A DNA stretch of 64,000 nucleotides. It comes from Petrolisthes cinctipes (Eukaryota; Arthropoda; Malacostraca; Decapoda; Porcellanidae). The stretch spans positions 186,001 to 250,000 of the forward strand of contig JAWQEG010000169.1 in the NCBI GenBank assembly GCA_033782935.1, given 5' to 3'. Both the position numbers and the translations under genes were made by a program. This document shows, in pieces, positions 1-10,904 of the stretch; the first letter of the stretch is position 1, and every line of letters starts with the position of its first letter. The notes below the pieces were generated by a model. The model saw nothing but the letters and a program-made list of their open reading frames with translations, had not been told where the DNA came from and searched no databases.

Positions 1-929
1 ATTGACTTTTGGGCACCTAAAATATCGATTTTGAGCATGTTTTGAGCCTATATTTTGAAAACATTCTAGCACTGAGTAGGCATGTACAGATCGCTTCTGG
101 GACCCCAAAATATCGAATTTTCGGGTGTTTTGAGCCTGAATTTGAGATATAAACGAGTATAGAAGATGCATACACATATTAGCTTTGGGCACCAAAAATA
201 TCGATTTTCAGCATGTTTTGGGCCTGAATTTTGAAAATACTCTAACACGAAGTAGGCATGTACAAATCGCTTCTGGGACCCCAAAATATCGTATTTTCGG
301 GTGTTTAGGGCCAGAATTTGAGATACAAACGGGTACAGAAGATGCATGCACATATCGACTTTTGGGCACCTAAAACATCGATTTTGAGCATGTTTTGGGC
401 CTGTATTTTGTAAATACTCTAACACTGAGTAGGCATCTACAGATCGCTTCTGGGACCCCATAATATCGAATTTTAGGGTGTTTTTGGGCCTGAATTTGAG
501 ATATCGCCTATACACACCTAAAATATCGATTTTTAGCATGTTTTGAACCTATATTTTGAAAATATTCTAGCACTGAGAAGGCATGTACAGATCGCTTCTG
601 GGACCCCAAAATGTCGAATTTTCGGGTGTTTTGAGCCTGAATTTTAGATATAAACGAGTATAGAAGATGCATACACATATTGACTTTAAGCACCAAAAAT
701 ATCGATTTTCAGCATATTTTGGGCCTGAATTTTGAAAATACTCTAACACGGAGTAGGCATGTACAGATCGCTTCAGGGACCTCAAAATATCGAATTTTCG
801 GGTGTTTAGGGTCAGAATTTGAGATATAAACGGGTACAGAAGATGCATGCACATATCGACTTTTAGGCACCTAAAAGATCGATTTTGAGGATGTTTTTGG
901 CCTGTATTTTGAAAATACTCTAACACGGA

Positions 930-1077
930 GTATGCATGTACAGATCGCTTCTGGGACCCCTAAATATCGAATTTTCGGGTGTTTTGGGACTGAATTTGAG
1001 ATATCGACTTTTTGGCACCTAAAATATCGATTTTTAGCATGTTTTTAGCCTATATTTTGAAAATATTCTAGCACTGA
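930..1077 (+). repeat. Representative short monomer (class S, 148 bp)
   Basis: Relative to a 177-bp monomer, the 29 bases from AAACGGG to CACATAT are missing. GAGATAT is joined directly to CGACTTT at 1004/1005. Both ends of the missing block carry ATAT, so this is a deletion with 4 bp of microhomology. Of the first 43 monomers, 14 are S. Later substitutions define subtypes by the bases after GAGATAT: CGACTTTTTGGC, CGCCTATACGC, CGCCTTAACGC, CGCCTTTACGC, CGCTTTTACGC and CGACTTTACGCTCG. Confidence 0.93.
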
Positions 1078-1254
1078 GTAGGCATGTACAGATTGCTTCT
1101 GGGACCCCAAAATATTGAATTTTCGGGTGTTTTAAGCCTGAATTTGAGATATAAACGGGTACCGAAGATGCATGCACATATCGACTTTTGGGCACCTAAA
1201 ATATCGATTTTGAGCATGTTTTGAGCCTATATTTTGAAAACATTCTAGCGCTGC

Positions 1255-1430
1255 GTAGGCATGTACAGATCGCTTCTGGGACCCCAAAATATCGAATTTT
1301 CGGGTGTTTTGAGCCTGAATTTGAGATATAAACGAGTATAGAAGATGCATACACATATTGACTTTGGGCACCAAAAATATCGATTTTCAGCATGTTTTGG
1401 GCCTGAATTTTGAAAATACTCTAACACGGA
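1255..1430 (+). repeat. Representative long monomer (class L, 176 bp)
   Basis: This is a clean example of the complete unit. Hand count gives A55 C30 G38 T53, 38.6% GC, with six CpG. It contains two AAATATCGA-TTTT cores about 88 bp apart. L monomers are 176, 177 or rarely 178 bp. The 176/177 difference comes mainly from the segment before the second core (ATTGACTTTGGGCACC against ATCGACTTTTGGGCACC). L is the commonest class: 28 of the first 43 monomers. Confidence 0.95.
1278..1365 (+). repeat. Half A of the monomer (88-bp ancestral unit)
   Basis: Phased from GGGACC, this half is exactly 88 bp. Aligned without gaps to the following 88 bp (1366-1453) it matches at 58 positions (66%). The best-conserved stretches are AATATCGA and TTTG-GCCTGAATTT. 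The half carries GATGCATACACAT, the counterpart of GTAGGCATGTACA in the other half. The 29-bp block lost in short monomers lies inside this half. Confidence 0.9.
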
Positions 1431-1453
1431 GTAGGCATGTACAGATCGCTTCT
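1366..1453 (+). repeat. Half B of the monomer (88-bp ancestral unit)
   Basis: This 88-bp partner of half A starts at GGGCACC and runs to the next GGGACC-type box. It holds the ATCGAT core, the GCCTGAATTTTGAAAATAC stretch and the CTAACACGGAGTAGG box. It is present at 88 bp in both L and S monomers, so all large size variation in the array is in half A. Confidence 0.9.
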
Positions 1454-2109
1454 GGGAGCTCAAAATATCGAATTTTCGGGTGTTTAGGGCCAGAATTTGA
1501 GATATAAACTGGTACAGAAGATGCATGCACATATCGACTTTTGGGCACCTAAAAGATCGATTTTCAGTATGTTTTTGACATGTATTTTGAAAATTCTCTA
1601 ACACGGAGTAGGCATGTACAGATCCCTTCTGGGACCCCTAAATATCGAATTTTCCGGTGTTTTGGGACTGAATTTGAGATATCGACTTTTTGGCACCTAA
1701 AATATCGATTTTTAGCATGTTTTTAGCCTATATTTTGAAAATATTCTAGCACTGAGTAGGCATGTACAGATTGCTTCTGGGACCACAAAATATTGAATTT
1801 TCGGGTGTTTTGAGCCTGAATTTGAGATATATACGGGTACAGAAGATATATGCACATATTGACTTTGGGCATCTAAAATATCGATTTTCAGCATGTTTTG
1901 GGCATGTATTTTGAAAATACTCTAACACGGAGTAGGCATGTACAGATCGCTTCTGGGACCCCAAAATATCGAATTTTCGGGTGTTTTGAGAATGAATTCG
2001 AGATATAAACGAGTATAGAAGATGCATACACATATTGACTTTGGGCTCCAAAAATATCGATTTTCAGCATGTTTTTTATGCCTGAATTTTGAAAATACTC
2101 TAACACGGA

Positions 2110-2463
2110 GTAGGCATGTACAGATCGCTTCTGGGACCCCAAAATATCGTATTTTCGGGTGTTTAGGGCCAGAATTTGAGATATAAACGGGTACAGAAGA
2201 TGCATGCACATATCGACTTTTGGGCACCTAAAAGATCGATTTTCAGTATGTTTTTGGCCTGTATTTTGAAAATACTCTAACACGGAGTAAGCATGTACAG
2301 ATCGCTTCTGGGACCCCAAAATATCGTATTTTCGGGTGTTTAGGGCCAGAATTTGAGATATAAACGGGTACAGAAGATGCATGCACATATCGACTTTTGG
2401 GCACCTAAAAGATCGATTTTCAGTATGTTTTTGGCCTGTATTTTGAAAATACTCTAACACGGA
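2110..2463 (+). repeat. Tandem duplicate of a single 177-bp monomer
   Basis: Monomers 2110-2286 and 2287-2463 are the same by eye except for one base in the box at the start (GTAGG against GTAAG). Neighbouring monomers elsewhere differ at many positions, so this is a recent one-monomer duplication inside an otherwise mixed order. Confidence 0.9.
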
Positions 2464-4884
2464 GTAGGTATGTACAGATCGCTTCTGGGACCCCTAAATA
2501 TCGAATTTTCGGGTGTTTTGGGACTGAATTTGAGATATCGACTTTTTGGCACCTAAAATATCGATTTTTAGCATGTTTTTAGCCTATATTTTGAAAATAT
2601 TCTAGCACTGAGTAGGCATGTACAGATTGCTTCTGGGACCCCAAAATATCGAATTATCGGGTGTTTTGGGCCTGAATTTGAGATATAAACGAGTATAGAA
2701 GATGCATACACATATTGACTTTGGACACCAAAAATATCGATTTTTAGCATGTTTTGGGCCTGAATTTTGAAAATACTCTAACACGGAGTAGACATGTACA
2801 GATCGCTTCTGGGACCCCAAAATATCGAATTTTCGGGTGTTTAGGGCCAGAATTTGAGATATAAACGGGTACAGAAGATGCATGCACATATAGAGTTTTG
2901 AGCATCTAAAAGATCGATTTTCAGTATGTTTTTGGCCTGTATTTTGAAAATACTCTAACACGGAGTAGGCATGTACAGATCGCTTCTGGGACCCCTAAAT
3001 ATCGAATTTTCGGGTGTTTTGGGCCTGAATTTGAGATATCGCCTTAACGCACCTAAAATATCGATTTTTAGCATGTTTTGAGCCTATATTTTGAAAATAT
3101 TCTAGCACTGAGTAGGCATGTACAGATCGCTTTTGGGACCCCTAAATATCGAATTTTTGTGTGTTTTGAGCCTGAATTTGAGATATAAACGGGTACAGAA
3201 GATACATGCACATATTGACTTTGGGCATCTAAAATATCGACTTTTAGCATGTTTTGGGCATGTATTTTGAAAATACTCTAACACGGAGTAGGCATGTAAA
3301 GATCGCTTCTGGGACCCCAAAATATCGAATTTTCGGGTGTTTTGGCCTGAATTTGAGATATAAACGGGTACTGAAGATGCATGCACATATCGACTTTTGG
3401 GCACCTAAAACATCGATTTTGAGCATGTTTTGGGCCTGTAATTTGTAAATACTCTAACACGGAGTAGGCATGTACAGATCGAATCTGGGACCCCTAAATA
3501 TCGAATTTTCGGGTGTTTTGGGACTGAATTTGTGATATCGACTTTTTGGCACCTAAAATATCGATTTTTAGCATGTTTTTAGCCTATATTTTGAAAATAT
3601 TCTAGCACTGAGTAGGCATGTACAGATTGCTTCTGGGACCCCAAAATATTGAATTTTAGGGTGTTTTGAGCCTGAATTTGAGATATAAACGGGTACCGAA
3701 GATGCATGCACATATCGACTTTTGGGCACCTAAAACATCGATTTTGAGCATGTTTTGGGCCTGTATTTTGTAAATACTCTAACACGGAGTAGGCATGTAC
3801 AGATCGAATCTGGGACCCCATAATATCGAATTTTCGGGTGTTTTTGGGCGTGAATTTGAGATATCGCCTATACGCACCTAAAATATCGATTTTTAGCATG
3901 TTTTGAGCCCATATTTTGAAAATATTCTAGCACTGAGTAGGCATGTACAGATCGCTTCTGGGACCCCAAAATATCGATTTTTCGGGTGTTTTGAGCCTGA
4001 ATTTGAGATATAAACGAGTACAGAAGATGCATGCACATATCGACTTTTGGGCACCTAAAATATCGATTTTGAGCATGTTTTGAGCCTATATTTTGAAAAC
4101 ATTCTAGCACTGAGTAGGCATGTACAGATTGCTTCTGGGACCCCAAAATGTCGAATTTTCGGGTGTTTTGAGCCTGAATTTGAGATATCGACTTTTTGGC
4201 ACCTAAAATATCGATTTTTAGCATGTTTTTAGCCTATATTTTGAAAACATTCTAGCACTGAGTAGGCATGTACAGATTGCTTCTGGGACCCCAAAATGTC
4301 GAATTTTCGGGTGTTTTGAGCCTGAATTTGAGATATAAACGAGTATAGAAGATGCATACACATATTGACTTTGGGCACCAAAAATATCGATTTTCAGCAT
4401 ATTTTGGGCCTGAATTTTGAAAATACTCTAACACGGAGTAGGTATGTACAGATTGCTTCAGGGACCCCAGAATATCGAATTTTCGGGTGTTTAGGGTCAG
4501 AATTTGAGATATAAACGGGTACAGAAGATGGATGCACATATCGACTTTTGGGCACCTAAAAGATCGATTTTGAGCATGTTTTTGGCCTGTATTTTGAAAA
4601 TACTCTAACACGGAGTATGCATGTACAGATCGCTTCTGGGACCGCTAAATATCGAATTTTCGGGTGTTTTGGGACTGAATTTGAGATATCGACTTTTTGG
4701 CACCTAAAATATCGATTTTTAGCATGTTTTTAGCCTATATTTTGAAAATATTCTAGCACTGAGTAGGCATGTACAGATTGCTTCTGGGACCCCAAAATAT
4801 TGAATTTTCGGGTGTTTTGAGCCTGAATTTGAGATATAAACGGGTACCGAAGATGCATGCACATATCGACTTTTGGGCACCTAA

Positions 4885-7025
4885 AATATCGATTTTGAGC
4901 ATGTTTTGAGCCTATATTTTGAAAACATTCTAGCACTGCGTAGGCATGTACAGATCGCTTCTGGGACCCCAAAATATCGAATTTTCGGGTGTTTTGAGCC
5001 TGAATTTGAGATATAAACGAGTATAGAAGATGCATACACATATTGACTTTGGGCACCAAAAATATCGATTTTCAGCATGTTTTGGGCCTGAATTTTGAAA
5101 ATACTCTAACACGGAGTAGGCATGTACAGATCGCTTCTGGGACCCCAAAATATCGAATTTTCGGGTGTTTAGGGCCAGAATTTGAGATATAAACGGGTAC
5201 AGAAGATGCATGCACATATAGACTTTTGAGCACCTAAAAGATCGATTTTCAGTATGTTTTTGGCCTGTATTTTGAAAATACTCTAAAACGGAGTAGGCAT
5301 TTACAGATCGCTTCTGGGACCCCTAAATATCGAATTTTAGGGTGTTTTGGGCCTTAATTTGAGATATCGCCTTTACGCACCTAAAATATCGATTTTCAGT
5401 ATGTTTTTGGCCTGTATTTTGAAAATACTCTAACACGGAGTAGGCATGTACAGATCGCTTCTGAGACCCCAAAATATCGAATTTTCGGGTGTTTAGGGCC
5501 AGAAATCGAGATATAAACGGGTACAGAAGATGCATGCACATATCGACTTTTGGGCACCTAAAAGATTGATTTTCAGTATGTTTTTGACCTGTATTTTGAA
5601 AATACTCTAACACGGAGTAGGCATGTACAGATCCTTTCTGGGACCCCTAAATATCGAATCTTCGGGTGTTTTGGGACTGAATTTGAGATATCGACTTTTT
5701 GGCACCTAAAATATCGATTTTTAGCATTTTTTTAGCCTATATTTTGAAAATATTCTAGCACTGAGTAGGCATGTACAGATTGCTTCTGGGACCCCAAAAT
5801 ATTGAATTTTTTGGGTGTTTTGAGCCTGAATTTGAGATATATACGGGTACAGAAGATATATGCACATATTGACTTTGTGCATCTAAAATATCGATTTTCA
5901 GCATGTTTTGGGCCTGTATTTTGAAAATACTCTAACACAGAGAAGGCATGTACAGATCGCTTCTAGGACCCAAAAATATCGAATTTTCGGGTGTTTTGGG
6001 CCTGAATTTGAGATATCGCCTTTACGCTCGTAAAATATCGATTTTTAGCATGTTTTGAGCCTATATTTTGAAAATATTCTAGCACTGAGTAGGCACGTAC
6101 AGATCGCTTCTGGGACCCCTAAATATCGGATTTTCGGGTGTTTTGAGCTTGAATTTGTGATATAAACGACTACAGAAGATGCATGCACATATCGACTTTT
6201 GGGCACCTAAAATATCGATTTTGAGCATGTTTTGAGCCTATATTTAGAAAACATTCTAGCACTGACTAGGCATGTACAGATCGCTTCTGGGTTCCCAAAA
6301 TATTGAATTTTCGGGTGTTTTGAGCCTGAATTTGAGATATAAACGGGTACAGAAGATATATGCACATATTGACTTTGTGCATCTAAAATATCGATTTTCA
6401 GCATGTTTAGGGCCTGTATTTTGAAAATACTCTAACACGGAGTGGGCATGTACAGATCGCTTCTGGGACCCCAACATATCGAATTTTCGGGTGTTTTGAG
6501 CCTGAATTTGAGATATAAACTTGTACTGAAGATGCATGCACTTTTGGGCACCTAAAACATCGATTTTGAGCATGTTTTGGTCCTGTATTTTAAAAATACT
6601 CTAACACGGAGTAGGCATGTACAGATCGCTTCTGGGACCCCAAAATATCGAATTTTAGGATGTTTTGGGCCTGAATTTGAGATATCGCTTTTACGCACCT
6701 AAAATATCGATTTTTATCATGTTTTGAGCCTATATGTTGAAAATATTCTAGCACTGAGTAGGCATGTACAGATCGAATCTGGGACCCCAAAATATCGAAT
6801 TTTCGGGTGTTTTGGGCCTGAATTTGAGATATCGACTTTACACTCGTAAAATATCGATTTTTAGCATGTTTTGAGCCTATATTTTGAAAATATTCTAGCA
6901 CTGAGTAGGCATGTACAGATCGCTTCTGGGACCCCTAAATATCGAATTTTTGGGTGTTTTGAGCCTGAATTTGAGATATAAACGGGTACAGAAGATACAT
7001 GCACATATTGACTTTGGGCACCTAA
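4885..7025. repeat. 13-mer HOR, copy 1 (2,141 bp)
   Basis: Monomer lengths from 4940 are 176,177,147,177,148,177,147,177,176,169,147,147,176. The same order recurs 2,139-2,141 bp downstream with shared variants such as TCTAAAACGGAG, the ACTGACTAGG box and the GGGTTCCC box. It contains the first M-S-S cassette of the window. The left boundary is set where the upstream context of the two copies stops agreeing. Confidence 0.85.
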
Positions 7026-8580
7026 AATATCGATTTTGAGCATGTTTTGAGCCTATATTTTGAAAACATTCTAGCACTGCGTAGGCATGTACAAATCGCT
7101 TCTGGGACCCCAAAATATCGAATTCTCGGGTGTTTTGAGCCTGAATTTGAGATATAAACGAGTATAGAAGATGCATACACATATTGACTTTGGGCACCAA
7201 AAATATCGATTTTCAGCATGTTTTTGGCCTGAATTTTGAAAATACTCTAACACGGAGTAGGCATGTACAGATCGCTTCTGGGACCCCAAAATATCGAATT
7301 TTCGGGTGTTTAGGGCCAGAATTTGAGATATAAACGGGTACAGATGATGCATACACATATTGACTTTAAGCACCTAAAAGATCGATTTTCAGTATGTTTT
7401 TGGCCTGTATTTTGAAAATACTCTAAAACGGAGTAGGCATGTACAGATCGCTTCTGGGACCCCTAAATATCGAATTTTCGGGTGTTTTGGGCCTTAATTT
7501 GAGATATCGCCTTTACGCACCTAAAATATCGATTTTCAGTATGTTTTTGGCCTGTATTTTGAAAATACTCTAACACGGAGTAGGCATGTACAGATCGCTT
7601 CTGGGACCCCAAAATATCGAATTTTCGGGTGTTTAGGGCCAGAATTTGAGATATAAACGGGTACAGAAGATGCATGCACATATCGACTTTTGGGCACCTA
7701 AAAGATCGATTTTCAGTATGTTTTTGACCTGTATTTTGAAAATACTCTAACACGGAGTAGGCATGTACAGATCCCTTCTGGGACCCCTAAATATCGAATT
7801 TTCGGGTGTTTTGGGACTGAATTTGAGATATCGACTTTTTGGCACCTAAAATATCGATTTTTAGCATGTTTTTAGCCTATATTTTGAAAATATTCTAGCA
7901 CTGAGTAGGCATTTACAGATTGCTTCTGGGACCCCAAAATATTGAATTTTCGGGTGTTTTGAGCCTGAATTTGAGATATATACGGGTACAGAAGATATAT
8001 GCACATATTGACTTTGTGCATCTAAAATATCGATTTTCAGCATGTTTTGGGCCTGTATTGTGAAAATACTCTAACACGGAGTAGGCATGTACAGATCGCT
8101 TCTTGAACCCAAGAATATCGAATTTTCGTGTGTTTTGGGCCTGAATTTGAGATATCGCCTTTACGCTCGTAAAATATCGATTTTTAGCATGTTTTGAGCC
8201 TATATTTTGAAAATATTCTAGCACTGAGTAGGCATGTACAGATCGCTTCTGGGACCCCTAAATATCGAATTTTCGGGTGTTTTGAGCTTGAATTTGTGAT
8301 ATAAACGACTACAGAAGATGCATGCACATATCGACTTTTGGGCACCTAAAATATCGATTTTGAGCATGTTTTGAGCCTATATTTAGAAAACATTCTAGCA
8401 CTGACTAGGCATGTACAGATCGCTTCTGGGTTCCCAAAATATTGAATTTTCGTGTGTTTTGAGCCTGAATTTGAGATATAAACGGGTACAGAAGATATAT
8501 GCACATATTGACTTTGTGCATCTAAAATATCGATTTTCAGCATGTTTAGGGCCTGTATTTTGAAAATACTCTAACACGGA

Positions 8581-8749
8581 GTAGGCATGTACAGATCGCT
8601 TCTGGGACCCCAAAATATCGAATTTTCGGGTGTTTTGAGCCTGAATTTGAGATATAAACGGGTACTGAAGATGCATGCACTTTTGGGCACCTAAAACATC
8701 GATTTTGAGCATGTTTTGGTCCTGTATTTTAAAAATACTCTAACACGGA
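8581..8749 (+). repeat. Representative intermediate monomer (class M, 169 bp)
   Basis: This monomer keeps the block that S monomers lack but has lost 8 bp (ATATCGAC) between GCATGCAC and TTTTGGGC, giving 177 - 8 = 169 bp. It has GGTACTGAAG in place of GGTACAGAAG. Every M monomer checked is followed by two 147-bp S monomers. Confidence 0.9.
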
Positions 8750-9043
8750 GTAGGCATGTACAGATCGCTTCTGGGACCCCAAAATATCGAATTTTCGGAT
8801 GTTTTGGGCCTGAATTTGAGATATCGCTTTTACGCACCTAAAATATCGATTTTTATCATGTTTTGAGCCTATATGTTGAAAATATTCTAGCACTGAGTAG
8901 GCATGTACAGATCGAATCTGGGACCCCAAAATATCGAATTTTCGGGTGTTTTGGGACTGAATTTGAAATATCGACTTTACGCTCGTAAAATATCGATTTT
9001 TAGCATGTTTTGAGCCTATATTTTGAAAATATTCTAGCACTGA
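8581..9043 (+). repeat. M-S-S cassette (169+147+147 = 463 bp), HOR marker
   Basis: This is a fixed three-monomer block. The first S has CGCTTTTACGC after GAGATAT and the private variants TTTTTATCATG and TATATGTTG. The second S has CGACTTTACGCTCG. Full copies start near 6442, 8581, 10220, 12889, 14528, 17874, 21194, 27220, 29743, 31585, 34931, 37602, 39444, 42790, 45285, 47780, 49567, 52883, 55552, 58338 and 62036 (21 copies). A partial copy starts at 63854. There is none in the first 6.4 kb. Confidence 0.88.
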
Positions 9044-9672
9044 GTAGGCATGTACAGATCGCTTCTGGGACCCCTAAATATCGAATTTTTGGGTGTTTTG
9101 AGCCTGAATTTGAGATATAAACGGGTACAGAAGATACATGCACATATTGACTTTGGGCATCTAAAATATCGATTTTTAGCATGTTTTGGGCATGTATTTT
9201 GAAAATACTCTAACACGGAGTAGGCATGTAAAGATCGCTTCTGGGACCCCAAAATATCGAATTTTAGGGTATTTAGGGCCAGAATTTGAGATATAAACGG
9301 GTACAGAATATGCATGCACATATAGAGTTTTGAGCATCTAAAAGATCGATTTTCAGTATGTTTTTGGCCTGTATTTTGAAAATACTCTAACACGGAGTAG
9401 GCTTGTACAGATCGCTTCTGGGACCCCTAAATATCGAATTTTCGGGTGTTTTGGGACTGAATTTGAGATATCGCCTTAACGCACCTAAAATATCGATTTT
9501 TAGCATGTTTTGAGCCTATATTTTGAAAATATTCTAGCACTGAGTAGGCATGTACAGATCGCTTTTGGGACCCCTAAATATCGAATTTTTGGGTGTTTTG
9601 AGCCAGAATTTGAGATATAAACGGGTACAGAAGATACATGCACGTATTGACTTTGGGCATATAAAATATCGA

Positions 9673-10904
9673 TTTTCAGCATGTTTTGGGCCTGTATTTT
9701 GAAAATACTCTAACACGGAGTAGGCATGTACAGATCGCTTCTTGGACCCAAGAATATCGAATTTTCGGGTGTTTTGGGCCTGAATTTGAGATATCGCCTT
9801 TACGCTCGTAAAATATCGATTTTTAGCATGTTTTGAGCCTATATTTTGAAAATATTCTAGCACTGAGTAGGCATGTACAGATCGCTTCTGGGACCCCTAA
9901 ATATCGAATTTTCGGGTGTTTTGAGCTTGAATTTGTGATATAAACGACTACAGAAGATGCATGCACATATCGACTTTTGGGCACCTAAAATATCGATTTT
10001 GAGCATGTTTTGAGCCTATATTTAGAAAACATTCTAGCACTGACTAGGCATGTACAGATCGCTTCTGGGTTCCCAAAATATTGAATTTTCGGGTGTTTTG
10101 AGCCTGAATTTGAGATATAAACGGGTACAGAAGATATATGCACATATTGACTTTGTGCATCTAAAATATCGATTTTCAGCATGTTTAGGGCCTGTATTTT
10201 GAAAATACTCTAACACGGAGTAGGCATGTACAGATCGCTTCTGGGACCCCAAAATATCGAATTTTCGGGTGTTTTGAGCCTGAATTTGAGATATAAACGG
10301 GTACTGAAGATGCATGCACTTTTGGGCACCTAAAACATCGATTTTGAGCATGTTTTGGTCCTGTATTTTAAAAATACTCTAACACGGAGTAGGCATGTAC
10401 AGATCGCTTCTGGGACCCCAAAATATCGAATTTTCGGATGTTTTGGGCCTGAATTTGAGATATCGCTTTTACGCACCTAAAATATCGATTTTTATCATGT
10501 TTTGAGCCTATATGTTGAAAATATTCTAGCACTGAGTAGGCATGTACAGATCGAATCTGGGACCCCAAAATATCGAATTTTCGGGTGTTTTGGGCCTGAA
10601 TTTGAAATATCGACTTTACGCTCGTAAAATATCGATTTTTAGCATGTTTTGAGCCTATATTTTGAAAATATTCTAGCACTGAGTAGGCATGTACAGATCG
10701 CTTCTGGGACCCCTAAATATCGAATTTTTGGGTGTTTTGAGCCTGAATTTGAGATATAAACGGGTACAGAAGATACATGCACATATTGACTTTGGGCATC
10801 TAAAATATCGATTTTCAGCATGTTTTGGGCATGTATTTTGAAAATACTCTAACACGGAGTAGGCATGTAAAGATCGCTTCTGGGACCCCAAAATATCGAA
10901 TTTT
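9673..10904. repeat. 10-mer HOR (1,639 bp spacing), copy 2
   Basis: This matches 8,034-9,265 shifted by 1,639 bp, including the M-S-S cassette at 10220 and the GTAAAGATCGC monomer at 10859. Beyond about 10,904 the copies part: TTTTCGGGTGTTTTGGCC here, TTTTAGGGTATTTAGGGCC upstream. Confidence 0.82.

Larger units (their letters stand above)
1..4884. repeat. Irregular L/S zone without M monomers
   Basis: Monomer starts are 76, 252, 429, 577, 753, 930, 1078, 1255, 1431, 1608, 1756, 1932, 2110, 2287, 2464, 2612, 2788, 2965, 3112, 3288, 3464, 3612, 3789, 3937, 4114, 4262, 4438, 4615 and 4763. L-L-S trimers of 501 bp (176+177+148) occur at 76-576 and 577-1077. Elsewhere the order is L-L-L-S, or L-S alternation at 3612-4261. 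Unlike the rest of the window, it shows no multi-kilobase tandem copy of itself. Confidence 0.85.
7026..9155. repeat. 13-mer HOR, copy 2
   Basis: This is directly adjacent to copy 1 and in the same monomer order. Spacing to copy 1 falls from 2,141 to 2,139 bp along the block because of two single-base indels. The cassette at 8581 corresponds to that at 6442. Similarity to copy 1 ends near 9,155, where GGCATC and TTTTTAGCATG replace GGCACC and TTTTGAGCATG. Confidence 0.83.
8034..9265. repeat. 10-mer HOR (1,639 bp spacing), copy 1
   Basis: Monomer lengths from 8228 are 177,176,169,147,147,176,177,147,176,147, summing to 1,639 bp. The block recurs at 9,673-10,904. It includes the TTGAACCCAAGAATATCG variant at its left end and the GTAAAGATCGC variant (for GTACAGATCGC) at its right end. 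Confidence 0.82.

Noticed and set aside
1278..1320. CENP-B box in the monomer (minus strand TTCGATATTTTGGGG)
   Set aside because: Against the essential pattern TTCG-N4-A-N2-CGGG it matches 7 of 9 key bases, lacking the A and the first C of CGGG. That is too weak to call, and the host lineage is unknown.
1278..1453. ATCGAT, TGCATGCA and TGTACA palindromes as protein binding sites
   Set aside because: They are real in the sequence and recur in each unit, but short palindromes alone do not identify a binding protein.
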